Part shown: positions 1 to 8,714 of the stretch, piece by piece
How positions within the stretch are numbered: the stretch's first letter is position 1
Layout: the number at the start of each line of letters is the position of its first letter
From: Candidatus Firestoneibacteriota bacterium
GTDB lineage: Bacteria; Oederibacteriota; D2-FULL-39-29
Length of the DNA: 36,197 nt
Direction of reading: 5' to 3'
Assembly (NCBI GenBank): GCA_026388015.1
Contig: JAPLKO010000049.1
Coordinates: 1 to 36,197, forward strand
Position numbers and translations under genes: made by a program
The notes under the pieces: generated by a model
The model's database searches: none
What the model was told of the DNA's origin: nothing
Seen by the model: only the letters and a program-made list of their open reading frames with translations

Positions 1-282
1 AAGAGCTTTTTTCCCTTCCGTTACGCCTTCTCCTTCAACTATGGTTATAGCTCCGTTATCACCGCTTACCTTAAAATCCTTTACATCTGTATCATTTTCA
101 AAACCAACTACAATTTTACCTTTACCTTCTTTTTGAGGAGCAGCTGCTTTATCTGTTGCAGGTGCTGCTGCTTTGTCGCATGCAGGTGTCGCTTTATTTG
201 CTTTCTTATCCTTTGCCGCATAGACTGTCGAACTTCCGAGAACTGCAAGAGCTACCGCGATCAGTACCAGTGTTTTCTTCAT
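1..282 (-). CDS. Secreted protein of unknown function, N-terminal part only
   Basis: The gene runs off the left edge; 94 codons are visible. The ATG at 282 follows a good GGAGAGG ribosome binding site. Residues 1-22 form a clear signal peptide (MKKTLVLIAVALAVLGSS, then a VYA-like cleavage site), so the product is exported. Next comes a low-complexity linker rich in Ala, Lys and Pro with a repeated ATDKAAAP-like unit (about residues 23-55). After it a stretch reading GFENDTDVKDFKVSGD begins. That pattern resembles the first strands of beta-sandwich carbohydrate-binding or lectin-like domains, but too little is visible to name a family. It sits just downstream of a GH123-like gene, so a role in glycan binding is plausible but unproven. 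Confidence 0.75.
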   Translation of the reverse strand, partial: MKKTLVLIAVALAVLGSSTVYAAKDKKANKATPACDKAAAPATDKAAAPQKEGKGKIVVGFENDTDVKDFKVSGDNGAITIVEGEGVTEGKKAL

Positions 283-428
283 TTTTCCCTCTCCTTTTGA
301 TTTTCGGTAAGAGCTCCCACTCTTTACCGGTTTTGTTCTTATTATTATTTTTTTTTGCGTTTTACCTCCTTAGCTTTTTACACTCTAACATATTCTACTC
401 CAATATTTAACTATATACAAAGTTAAAA

Positions 429-2507
429 TCAATCATAGTCCGTAATCTTATCCGCAGAGCCGCAGGGTGTATACTTTTTGCTGAACCCTTCAAGCTTCCC
501 GGCTCCAAGCTTGGCTCCGGTGATAAGTTCGGCCAGGTTCATTTTAAACGTATTGTAATCCTCTACGTTGTTGCTCACCCAGAACCCGCGACACTTTACC
601 TCTCGATAATTAGGATCCGCATTCAGCCCAATCTTCACCATCTTATTAAGAAGCGTATCCACGGCACCCGCATTTTTAACACGCGCAGCGGCTATGTAGT
701 CATAAATATTAACAGAGTCACGCCACAGTTTAAGTCTCCGACTCGGAATAGCGCCGTCAAAACCTATGCTCTCTTTACCATTATAAAGAATATAATCAAA
801 ATCCTTATTTTTCCCGGGTGAATTGGGGTTTTCCATCCCGAGTTTATACACAACAAGACCGACAATACCCATTCTCGCCAGACGAATAGTAATCCCGGAA
901 AACTGACCGAAATGCTGATCCAGATCAGTAGCACCTGCAGTAGTATACACCATCATCTTTTTTCCCGGAGCTTCGTACCCTTTAAGGAGCTGCTGGGCAC
1001 CCTCGGCATGTATCAGACCTATTATCCAGTGATCGGTCGTGCTTTTTAGATATTTTGCAGCATCAGCTGTATCATAAGCTTTTGACTTGTAATCTTTTGT
1101 TGTTCCGCCGTTTGGAGTCTGAAACTTATCACAATGCCAGTGCCCGACATCATTTCTGGTAACAAACTGCAGTTTCTTTGCTGCTGCATCTTTAAATGCC
1201 CAGTGATTGACATTGAAGAGATACTGTAAAGCCGCATAGTCATTTTTCGAAACCGGCTCATCTAAAGCCCAGTTCCCTATGCGGTTACGTGAACCTTTAC
1301 GGTTTTTTTGCTTGGCATCGCCTTTCTGATTATGATAAATCTCAAAGCGGGTTTTAGTCCAGCCTTTTTCGGCAAAATGATCAATATATTCTTTCGCTAT
1401 AACCCTGTTAGTCTCTTCGAACTCTTTAAGTTTGGCGTTACTATTCGGACCGGAAGGCAGACTGCTTGCAAAAGGCACCCAGTCAAACTGGTTATCCGGT
1501 TCACCCTCACACATGTGAGGATAGTTAACGTTAAACGGCAGCTGGAAATGCGCAGGAGGTTCACCGTACTTATTTTGTTTACCGTCCAGAATAGGAGCAA
1601 AAAAATCATCATACTCCGCCCAGCTCATCACTTTTGCAGAAGCGCCTTTACCCGCTATAGGAGCGGCAAATTTTGGATTACCGCGCTGGCCGTGGTACGG
1701 CAAAATATTAATGAAGCACCGGTTATCCGCCGCAAGTTTGTAAACCTGATAATCGGCCTTTTTCGCATCTGAAGAGATCATGTTGGCTTTTGCATTTAAA
1801 CCGTTTCCGTTAATAACTTCCTTATACCCGAATGCGTAATTCGGCATAGCGTAATCAAGAAGGTCTAACGCAAAGGTCGGCATTGAGGGCAGTTTAAAAT
1901 CAAGGACTGTAAGTTCAAGGTTAAGCTTTTCAACCTCTTTGCTCCCCTGCATTACGGAAACTGTTCCTTTGTAAACTCCGGCTGCGGCATCTTCAGGCAC
2001 CCATACTTCAAAGAGCATAGAGCCAACCTTGTTGTTTACGGAAGGTAATCCGGTAATGGAAACAGGAATATCGAAAGATTTAATATCTTTTATGGAACCG
2101 TCAAGAGGAATTACGATATCGGGAACGTCTTTTCCTTTCGGGTCCTTTGCCCAGATAAGTGCGTTAAAAGTAGCGCGGTCGGATTTTATACTACCGGCTC
2201 CGGTCAGATCACTCATCTTTCCGGAGAATTTTTTCCCTGACATCGGGATGACTAACTGAACTGCAGCTTCTTCGTTCTTGGCAGCGGCAAGCTTCACTGT
2301 TTTGGTAGAAGCATCCCAGTTGCTGTTCTTCTTTGCCAGCTCGCCAAACTTTCCGCCGACAAGCTCCTGACAAACACCATCAGGTCTTATACTATATGTT
2401 GCGCTCACGGCAAAAATACCTTCTGCGGCCTGAAGAGCAGCGCAATAAAAAACCAGGCCAAGCACAAAAATCAAACTACTTGAAACACCCTTTACAATTT
2501 TTTTCAT
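429..2507 (-). CDS. Secreted GH123-like (DUF4091) glycosidase
   Basis: The 692-residue protein has a signal peptide (residues 1-28, ending LQAAEG), so it acts outside the cytoplasm. Residues about 35-205 look like the N-terminal beta-sandwich of DUF4091/GH123 proteins, and the rest is the TIM-barrel-like catalytic part. The motif ALDEP at residues 414-418 supplies the adjacent Asp-Glu pair that serves in GH123 enzymes for substrate-assisted hydrolysis of beta-N-acetylgalactosaminides. The C-terminal PSRRLKLWRDSVNIYDY segment (about residue 605) matches the usual DUF4091 ending. The start is supported by GGAG eight bases before the ATG, with a TTGACT-18-TATAAA promoter further upstream. True substrate specificity cannot be read from sequence; DUF4091 is broad. 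A paralogue lies at 5777-7759. Confidence 0.82.
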   Translation of the reverse strand: MKKIVKGVSSSLIFVLGLVFYCAALQAAEGIFAVSATYSIRPDGVCQELVGGKFGELAKKNSNWDASTKTVKLAAAKNEEAAVQLVIPMSGKKFSGKMSDLTGAGSIKSDRATFNALIWAKDPKGKDVPDIVIPLDGSIKDIKSFDIPVSITGLPSVNNKVGSMLFEVWVPEDAAAGVYKGTVSVMQGSKEVEKLNLELTVLDFKLPSMPTFALDLLDYAMPNYAFGYKEVINGNGLNAKANMISSDAKKADYQVYKLAADNRCFINILPYHGQRGNPKFAAPIAGKGASAKVMSWAEYDDFFAPILDGKQNKYGEPPAHFQLPFNVNYPHMCEGEPDNQFDWVPFASSLPSGPNSNAKLKEFEETNRVIAKEYIDHFAEKGWTKTRFEIYHNQKGDAKQKNRKGSRNRIGNWALDEPVSKNDYAALQYLFNVNHWAFKDAAAKKLQFVTRNDVGHWHCDKFQTPNGGTTKDYKSKAYDTADAAKYLKSTTDHWIIGLIHAEGAQQLLKGYEAPGKKMMVYTTAGATDLDQHFGQFSGITIRLARMGIVGLVVYKLGMENPNSPGKNKDFDYILYNGKESIGFDGAIPSRRLKLWRDSVNIYDYIAAARVKNAGAVDTLLNKMVKIGLNADPNYREVKCRGFWVSNNVEDYNTFKMNLAELITGAKLGAGKLEGFSKKYTPCGSADKITDYD

Positions 2508-2651
2508 CTTATCTTCTCCTTTAATTTTTCTAAAAATCGAGAACCTGTTATCCCTGTAACCGTTCAGGACTTTTTGGAACTTTTTTTCTCATGAGTAAGT
2601 AGTGGGTTTAAGGTATGATTAGTCATTTCCTGACACCTCATTGCCAAATTA

Positions 2652-2681
2652 TTTATACACCTTTTTCATTTAAAAAGTCAA
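2652..2681 (-). promoter_or_regulatory. Predicted sigma-70 promoter for the GH123-like gene at 429-2507
   Basis: Reading the minus strand, TTGACT (2681-2676) and TATAAA (2657-2652) are separated by 18 bases. Transcription would begin near 2645 and leave a leader of about 137 bases before the ATG at 2507. I see no recognisable riboswitch in that leader. Confidence 0.6.
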
Positions 2682-2705
2682 CTTGTAAATTTTTTTCTCT
2701 GCGGT

Positions 2706-2885
2706 TCAGTATTTCTTGCATTCTTCCTGCATAAATATCTGCCGGGCAGACGGTTTTATCTTTAGGAGCTGAAGGGTTTCTATGCCTGTACCTGAAAAAA
2801 GAAAGGCAGGAAATAAGAGTACAAGCGCAGCTACCGCTACAGCTGTTTTGACAGTTATTTTTTGTTTTTTGAAGGAGTGTTGCAT
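2706..2885 (-). pseudogene. 59-codon secreted fragment, possibly the truncated start of a UPF0164/PorV-like protein
   Basis: This short frame begins with ATG at 2885, eleven bases after the AAAGGA ribosome binding site. It encodes a basic start (MQHSFKKQK) and a hydrophobic signal segment to about residue 31, then SGTGIETLQLLKIKPSARQ and a stop at residue 60. The pattern GT...LxI.psAR is how mature UPF0164/PorV-PorQ-type outer-membrane beta-barrel proteins usually begin, but those run to more than 250 residues. The following sequence in all three frames contains no continuation. I therefore read it as a decayed remnant; a genuine small secreted peptide is the alternative. The rest of the gap between 2508 and 3050 holds only the promoter for the downstream GH123-like gene. 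Confidence 0.4.
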
Positions 2886-3050
2886 AGTTTTTCCTTTCTA
2901 TTCAATACTTTCTTCTACTATAAATATAGCAGAGAATAGTAAAGGGGGCCATGATTTTCAGAGGTAATAGCTAAATATGAGCTGTAAAATCTAACGATTT
3001 ACAGGTTAGAAAGGGACGTTTCACCGTTTATGTCGGAAGCTGAAACATCC

Positions 3051-4117
3051 TCAGTATTTTGCGTAATTAGCTGCTTCTTCAAGAGCAATAAGCAGATTCA
3101 CGGGCGGAACGTAAGTGGCAACTGAGTTACCGGTTCCGAAGGCATAACCGCCGTCTTTGGCGCAGGTGTCTATCAGAAACCTTGTATGTTTTCTGATACC
3201 GGCCTCATCAAGAAGGCAGATTTTATTCATATCAAAACCGCCAAAACTGGAGATTTTTGTTCCCCAGCGTTTTCTAAACTCCCAAACAGGAAGGATAACA
3301 TCTTCATAAGAATGCTTGGCATCATAACCGCAGACAATAATATCATCATAAATACGTTCCAGATTACCGCAAGAGTGGAGCACTATCGGTTTTTTATATT
3401 TATGCGCCATCGCAGTTATTTTTGTGTGCCACGGGAAAGAGTACTCCTGCATAACGGAAGGCGGAAGAAGCGTCTGGGTTTTAAACCCCATATCATCCCC
3501 GATAGCCATTGCGCCAATTTCATCTCTTTGCATGTAGAGTTCAACCAGTTTTAAAATACGGCTCCCGACCTCGTCAAATACTTTCTTGACCAGCTCCGGT
3601 TTTTCTGCAAGGTTATAACAGAGATTCTCGTAACCCATTATCCACATCACATTATCCACATCACATTTTCCAGAACACCTCCCGGACCCATAGGGATAAT
3701 CTTCATCCCCTCGGGAATCATAGGTTTGAATATTTCAAAAGGTTTCCAGTTTGCTTTTTCATAGTCAGGCCACTTATATTTTTCAAAATCCTCTTCGCTG
3801 TTTATAAGGCTGTCCCCGCCCTGCACATAACTTCTCTCCCCTTCCGTCGTGTCGCCTGCATGTCCTGCGGGAACCGGGAACAAAAGATCGACTCTCAAAT
3901 ACAGATGGTCATAGCCGAGTTTTGTTTGATAAAGAATGTTCCGTTTGAGTTTGTAATCAACTTCATCTTTGCAGCTCTTTTTATCAAGAAAAGGTCCCGC
4001 AATCTGCTCTTCTAATTCGGAAAATAACTCAAAGAACGGCACCCGGTCCGCTTTTTCTCCGCGTTTAAACACTTTAAGAAGTCTGTTAAAGTCAGGTTTT
4101 GAATTGATTTTTACATT
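3051..4117 (-). pseudogene. Uroporphyrinogen decarboxylase-family (MtaA-like) gene, frameshifted by a 14-bp tandem duplication
   Basis: Two frames together make one URO-D-superfamily protein: residues starting near RGEKADRVPFFEL (4072 leftwards to 3647) and the remainder (3659-3051) with AIGDDMGFKT and VLHSCGNLERI. The break lies in an exact tandem copy of 14 bases at 3637-3650 and 3651-3664. Removing one copy joins the frames through ENVMWIMGYEN and gives a protein of about 335-349 residues, the normal family size. Members include uroporphyrinogen-III decarboxylase and corrinoid:coenzyme M methyltransferases; glycan loci often carry unassigned relatives. The 5' end is also odd: the frame is open back to about 4117 and encodes plausible family residues (KINSKPDFNRLLKVFKRG) but contains no ATG. 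Possible starts are the GTG at 4072 or none. The gene begins about 17 bases after the sulfatase and is probably cotranscribed. Confidence 0.82.
3637..3664. repeat. Exact 14-bp tandem duplication inside the URO-D-family gene
   Basis: The unit ATTATCCACATCAC occurs at 3637-3650 and again at 3651-3664, and the next three bases (ATT) start a third period. Fourteen is not a multiple of three, so the extra copy shifts the reading frame of the URO-D-family gene. Confidence 0.97.
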
Positions 4118-4132
4118 TCCAAGATTTAGTAT

Positions 4133-5596
4133 TTATTTTTCCTTTTTTCTGAATTTTTTCCAGGGCCCGATCGCCGGTAAAGCTGTCAGCGGGTACCTCG
4201 AAGTTACAACATCCTCTGTCTTTTCCGCCCAATCCCAGAGTTTAAGCAGAAGTTTTCTTTTTAATTTTTTTAATTTCGGAGAGTTAATCAGGTTCTTTTT
4301 CTCATACGGGTCTTTTTGGAGATCATAAAGTTCGTCATAATCAAAACCGTTGAACACATATTTGTATTTGCCGTCCCGCATAACCCTTTGCGTATAATAC
4401 AGTTCAACACCGCTCATTTGGCAGTACATCTCTTTTCTTTTTCCGTCTTTTTCTTTCCCGGTTAAAAGCGGAAGCAAGCTTTTCCCGTGCGACGGTTTTA
4501 ATGCGCGTGCTCCGACTGCCTCAAGCAAGGTCGGACCAAGGTCCAGTATCTTAGCTATGGAAGCCACATCCCGTCCGTTCTTTTTTATGCCTTTTGGCCA
4601 GCGGACAATCAGAGGAATCTTGTAAGCGCCTTCGAATGCGGGAATGCCTTTCAGGAACATTCCGTGCTCGCCGAGCATATCTCCGTGATCGGCAAGAAAG
4701 ACAACAATAGTATTGTCCCTTTGGCCGGTGCCGTCAAGCTCCTCAAGTATCATACCAAACATATAATCCAGCTCGGCGCAGAAACCGTAGTAGTACGCGA
4801 TAGCTTTTTTTACATCCTTTTCGCTCAGCTTGTCAAAAACCTCTCTCTGCCTGCGGTAAATAACCGGCCGGTCTTTGAAACTATCCCTGAAATTAGGCGG
4901 AAGTTTTATTTTTTCCGGATCAAACATAGAGGCAAACGGTTCATACGGTGTGTACGGATCGTGCGGTCCCACCCAGCTTACAAAAAGACACCAGGGGTTT
5001 TTCTTTTTCGCAAGGGATTTCAGCTCTTCTATTGCCTTTATAGTTCCTTGATACTCATGAGATTCGCTAAAAGGCTTTTTCTTTTTGCCGCCCATAAGCA
5101 TAGGGTCCCAGCCATCCCGCTCGACAAAAACACCTTCCGATATTACTTTCTCAAGATCTTTTCTTGAAGGTTTGTCTGCTCCAAAAAGACTATTATTGTT
5201 CTTCTCTACTGCGTTAACTTTTCCAAAAGTTTTCCAGCCGTATGTTTCCGGACCTTTTTCGCTTTCCACGTGCCATTTCCCGGTGTAGCTCATATTATAG
5301 CCGTCAGCTTTTAGTATTTTTGACCAGGTTTCAACGGAAGAATCAAGTCCGGTTCTAAGTGCAGTACCGTTGCCTACATTATTTACAATCCCGTGCTTGC
5401 TCGGATAAACTCCGGTCATTAAACTGGCCCGGGCAGGACAACAGTGGGCAGATACGGTGTAGGCGTTTGTGAACCTCACACCTTCTTTTGCAAGGCGTTG
5501 GATGTTAGGCAGGGGAACGTTAGAATCTTTAAATGTAAGATCCCCTCTGAAATGGTCGGTCATTACTATCAGAATATTTGGTTTCTGCCTAGTCAT
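4133..5596 (-). CDS. Sulfatase, formylglycine-dependent type
   Basis: The 487-residue product is an arylsulfatase-family hydrolase that cleaves sulfate esters, here presumably from a sulfated glycan. The CxPxR signature for conversion of Cys to formylglycine is C52-C53-P54-A55-R56, followed by ASLMTGVYPSKHG. Other expected active-site elements are D14 (MTDHFRGD), GKWH at 106-109, PHDPY at 211-215, the metal pair D303-H304 and K316. Length is typical of the choline-sulfatase-like branch. There is no signal peptide, so the enzyme seems cytoplasmic, unlike the secreted enzymes around it. The start is supported by AGAGAGG before ATG 5596 and by a good promoter at 5629-5657. No formylglycine-generating enzyme or anaerobic sulfatase-maturating enzyme lies in the window. 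Confidence 0.93.
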   Translation of the reverse strand: MTRQKPNILIVMTDHFRGDLTFKDSNVPLPNIQRLAKEGVRFTNAYTVSAHCCPARASLMTGVYPSKHGIVNNVGNGTALRTGLDSSVETWSKILKADGYNMSYTGKWHVESEKGPETYGWKTFGKVNAVEKNNNSLFGADKPSRKDLEKVISEGVFVERDGWDPMLMGGKKKKPFSESHEYQGTIKAIEELKSLAKKKNPWCLFVSWVGPHDPYTPYEPFASMFDPEKIKLPPNFRDSFKDRPVIYRRQREVFDKLSEKDVKKAIAYYYGFCAELDYMFGMILEELDGTGQRDNTIVVFLADHGDMLGEHGMFLKGIPAFEGAYKIPLIVRWPKGIKKNGRDVASIAKILDLGPTLLEAVGARALKPSHGKSLLPLLTGKEKDGKRKEMYCQMSGVELYYTQRVMRDGKYKYVFNGFDYDELYDLQKDPYEKKNLINSPKLKKLKRKLLLKLWDWAEKTEDVVTSRYPLTALPAIGPWKKFRKKEK

Positions 5597-5628
5597 ACGT
5601 CCTCTCTTTTGAAAGAAATACTGTTTTA

Positions 5629-5657
5629 TTTATATCAGATTTTCTCGTGATTGTAAA
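5629..5657 (-). promoter_or_regulatory. Predicted sigma-70 promoter for the sulfatase unit
   Basis: On the minus strand TTTACA (5657-5652) and TATAAA (5634-5629) are 17 bases apart, with a TG one base before the -10 box. It lies between the terminator at 5708-5749 and the sulfatase start, so the sulfatase and the following URO-D-family gene form their own transcription unit. Confidence 0.68.
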
Positions 5658-5707
5658 CTCATTTGCCTATCTGGCATTTTTACTGCTTGTTTAATAATCT
5701 CTTTAAA

Positions 5708-5749
5708 CAAAAAAACATAGCAGCATACCATATGATACGCTGCTATGTC
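5708..5749 (-). terminator. Rho-independent terminator after the GH123-like gene
   Basis: On the minus strand ACATAGCAGC and GCTGCTATGT form a 10-bp stem (5715-5748). The inner segment is itself largely palindromic around CATATG. A run of seven T follows (5715-5709). It closes the unit that begins at the GH2 promoter. Confidence 0.85.
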
Positions 5750-5776
5750 AAAAGCTTAATTAATATAATTTAAAAT

Positions 5777-7759
5777 CTATTTTGACAGCATTTTCCCTAT
5801 TTCAAGCAGAACATTATCAAAATCAGAAGGAGTATGCGACCAGTGACGCTGGTCTCCCTTGACTTTTACCGTGGCTTTCTCACCGCTGGCATCATCCCGG
5901 AAATCCTGCATGTCGAGAGAACCGGACATCGAACTCTTTACAACTTTTTTTGCGAAAGAATCAGCACGGTTTTTGTTACCGTCTTTTTTAGCCAGCAGGT
6001 AAAAATATTCGTAATCCTGAAGCCCCCGTCTTATAGCCTTCATACGTATAGAACCAAAGTACCTGTCAGCCAGCTCTATACCTTCACCCGGATAAATAAA
6101 CAAAGCGTCCCCTGCATGCGGATTACCCTTTTTACTGCCTTTAGCGGGTACTACACCTCCGTTCTCCCAGGGGTTATTACCCTTGTCTGCGTTAAATAGG
6201 AACTGCCAGTTGCAAGAACCATCCATATTGGAGTTCCAGACCACCCACGGCCAGGTCCTCGGACCCAAGGCTTCTCCCGCTATAACGGTAGGCCCGACAC
6301 GCGGCTCAAATCCGTTGTAGAACCAGACCTTAGCGCCTTTTTCTATAGAAGGCTGTAGAGCCTTCAAGTTAATACACAGTCCGTGAATACTCCAGAGTTC
6401 GGTATCTATAAGCGCCTTTACAACATCTTTGCTTCCGCCTTTTTCTCCGTCTCCGTCCAGATCAAATACATTCCCGTCAAAACCCCCTCCTATATCAAGT
6501 TTATACTTTAGATTAGGAAGTTTTAACTCTCTAATAATCTTTTGATACCCTTGAATTGAGCGCAGCTGCCCGAAGGCACAATCTTTTTCTGCTTTGTGAA
6601 AACCCGGTTCATCAAGAGAGTCCTGATAGACCAGTATAGTTGTCTTAGGATATTTTAAAGCAAAGTGCGCAGAAGCATCTTTAAGATAACTCTGCAACTG
6701 CGTAACATATTCGGAAGTAAAATCGACCTCCCATTTATTATTTTTAGTAGGCGCCGGCACCGGCCAGTTATAACCTCTGCCCGGTCCTTTGGCATCCGGT
6801 CTATCGAGCTTGGGCTCAAAGGGTAGACAGAAATATTCAAGCGGTGTTCCGGCGCGCGGTCCCTCTTTGTATAGCTCCCCGCTGATACACGGCCCCCAGG
6901 CCGCATCAAAACCTTCCCACTCAAACTTTCCGTTTTTACCTTCAAGTTTTGGAGAGTAGCCGGCCAAAGGAAATGTTGTCGTTATTGTAATACGATGCTG
7001 ATGGGCAAGGTTGAACATTTTATCGCGTTTTTCTTTCTCCGTTCTGCCAAAACCGCCATAGGACATAAATTCATGCGTGCTGTGAGCATCATCCGGCATT
7101 TCGAAGCCGAACACCTGAAGAGCAACATTCAATTCAACGGCGCCTGCGTCACTTTTAACATTGATTTTACTTTGGTACTCTCCGGTTTTGGTACCCTTTG
7201 GTATCCAAAGATCACACCAGACTGTCTGATTTTTAATAGCAGAAGGTTTATCCTTTCCTCCGAAATTGCTCCCGTCTATTGCAAAAGGAGCTCCATGCTT
7301 TGGAGTATCAAGCGGAATTAAAGGATCCGGATACCACCCCTCTGAAAGAGGATACGGAGCCCGTTTGCTGTCTTTTTTCTGATCAACATATATATACCAG
7401 GCGCGAAAGAAAGAAAAGTTTTTGCCGGGCACCGTAGAGGCCCCGTTTAAATCTGAAGCCTCGACGGTTATACCTTTTACGCCTGCTCCTTCAAGAATAA
7501 GCTGGAAGCCAATTACTTCATTAGCCGCTCCGTTTATCTTAATAGTTTTTGTTGCACCCTCCCATATCCAATTTTTATTCTTGTAATCCCCTTTAATGCC
7601 TCCGGGCAGCATTTTTTCGTTTTCTTCAAAAGCTTTTCCGGTCAAAGGATTTATTCTTACACCCTCTCCTATGGCCCAAACGTCAAAGCCTGCCGCAAAA
7701 ATAGCATTACCGCCAAACAGCACAACTATTAAAAGCAATAAAGATAGCTTTACTTTCAT
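5777..7759 (-). CDS. Secreted GH123-like (DUF4091) glycosidase, second copy
   Basis: The 660-residue product starts with a signal peptide (residues 1-23, ending AIFAAG). An N-terminal beta-sandwich (about 25-220) precedes a barrel domain with the catalytic Asp-Glu pair in SLDEP (D383-E384), and a C-terminal helical segment contains the family hallmark RRGLQDYEYFYLL. It shares architecture with the protein encoded at 429-2507 but differs strongly outside these motifs, so the two may act on different linkages. GGAGGGG before ATG 7759 supports the start. It lies 38 bases after the DUF1961-like gene and is the last gene before a strong terminator. GH123 acts on beta-N-acetylgalactosamine, but DUF4091 members are poorly characterised, so the substrate is open. 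Confidence 0.82.
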   Translation of the reverse strand: MKVKLSLLLLIVVLFGGNAIFAAGFDVWAIGEGVRINPLTGKAFEENEKMLPGGIKGDYKNKNWIWEGATKTIKINGAANEVIGFQLILEGAGVKGITVEASDLNGASTVPGKNFSFFRAWYIYVDQKKDSKRAPYPLSEGWYPDPLIPLDTPKHGAPFAIDGSNFGGKDKPSAIKNQTVWCDLWIPKGTKTGEYQSKINVKSDAGAVELNVALQVFGFEMPDDAHSTHEFMSYGGFGRTEKEKRDKMFNLAHQHRITITTTFPLAGYSPKLEGKNGKFEWEGFDAAWGPCISGELYKEGPRAGTPLEYFCLPFEPKLDRPDAKGPGRGYNWPVPAPTKNNKWEVDFTSEYVTQLQSYLKDASAHFALKYPKTTILVYQDSLDEPGFHKAEKDCAFGQLRSIQGYQKIIRELKLPNLKYKLDIGGGFDGNVFDLDGDGEKGGSKDVVKALIDTELWSIHGLCINLKALQPSIEKGAKVWFYNGFEPRVGPTVIAGEALGPRTWPWVVWNSNMDGSCNWQFLFNADKGNNPWENGGVVPAKGSKKGNPHAGDALFIYPGEGIELADRYFGSIRMKAIRRGLQDYEYFYLLAKKDGNKNRADSFAKKVVKSSMSGSLDMQDFRDDASGEKATVKVKGDQRHWSHTPSDFDNVLLEIGKMLSK

Positions 7760-7797
7760 AACCCCTCCACTATTTTAATTCTCTTTATTGTATTTTA

Positions 7798-8523
7798 CTA
7801 TTTTGATAAGTCGTACACCTTGAAATTATCATATCGGCCTTCACTTTCATATACCTGGCGGAAGCCGAACTTGCCTTCTCCGTAAACACCCCCATTTATT
7901 TTACCGTCATCTGTATAATCCATAAACAGTTCCCCGTTCACGATAAGAGTAATATGACCGCCGTCTTTCGTAAGTATCACATGAGATTTCTTTTGTGCGG
8001 GTATTACGGATTCAACTTTGCTGTTACTTAATAGGTTCTTTCCCGTATTTTTCCTGAGGTTGCAGTCCGCTTGTTCATTTCTTCTGTAACTTATGTGATA
8101 ACAATTTATAGGACCTATTGTATACTTCTTAAAATCCTTAAGAGCTTTATACTGTTTCATCAGTTTGTCGTCAAGAATATCCACACCGTCTTTACCTTTG
8201 GTGCAGAAATTGATAAGAAAAAACCCGCTTTTGCTCACAGGGGTAACATCATACTCCACGCGGAAGTTTGAAGGAAGATCTTTTTTAAACCAAACATACT
8301 GACCTGTTTTCGAGCTATCTTTAGTTTTAATAACCAGCTCACCTTCTTTAACTTCAACAGATTGCCCGCCCTCCGGCACCCAGTTCGACATATCTTTATC
8401 AAAACTGTCTTCAAGTACCGGTTTTCCTGCTGCTTTCATTTTTTCCTCCGCCTTAACAGCCGGCTGTATTGACACAACCAACAAAGCCGCAAAGATTATA
8501 ATTCTCGAGTAGTTTTTAAATAT
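7798..8523 (-). CDS. Secreted lectin-fold protein, DUF1961-like, with apparent AUA start
   Basis: The product (about 241 residues from 8523, 228 from the first conventional start, TTG 8484) looks like a concanavalin-A-like beta-sandwich: EDSFDKDMSNWVPEGG, a central YHISYRRNEQADCNLRKNTG and a C-terminal KFGFRQVYESEGRYDNFKVYDL. The central motif recalls DUF1961 proteins found beside glycosidases. The TTG start would cut into the signal peptide. Thirteen codons upstream an in-frame ATA at 8523 is preceded by AAGGAGAG at good spacing. It yields a complete signal peptide (FKNYSRIIIFAALLVVS, then AVKAEE). The true start is thus probably a rare AUA, or an ATG changed by mutation or sequencing error. 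It likely binds or cleaves a glycan extracellularly; catalytic residues are not evident. Confidence 0.68.
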   Translation of the reverse strand: MFKNYSRIIIFAALLVVSIQPAVKAEEKMKAAGKPVLEDSFDKDMSNWVPEGGQSVEVKEGELVIKTKDSSKTGQYVWFKKDLPSNFRVEYDVTPVSKSGFFLINFCTKGKDGVDILDDKLMKQYKALKDFKKYTIGPINCYHISYRRNEQADCNLRKNTGKNLLSNSKVESVIPAQKKSHVILTKDGGHITLIVNGELFMDYTDDGKINGGVYGEGKFGFRQVYESEGRYDNFKVYDLSK

Positions 8524-8714
8524 TAATTTCTCTCCTTTGAAAAATATTATTATCCAACTTAATTCTTCTTTTTCTTTCCTTTGGATTTATCGCCGCTTTT
8601 TTCCCTGCCTGCCCGCTAATATTATTACGGAGTAAACTTTTTTATTCAAAACCATTTTTTTCATGCATCTAATATAACATACAATTTAAAAGTTTAATTA
8701 TTTAGAGATGTTTC

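Noticed and set aside
8560-8665. Small minus-strand frame (about 25 codons) followed by an AAAAAAG run and a Lys-rich frame ending GKKKKN
   Set aside because: It resembles a slippery-site arrangement, but the frames are very short with no ribosome binding site; it is most simply AT-rich spacer.
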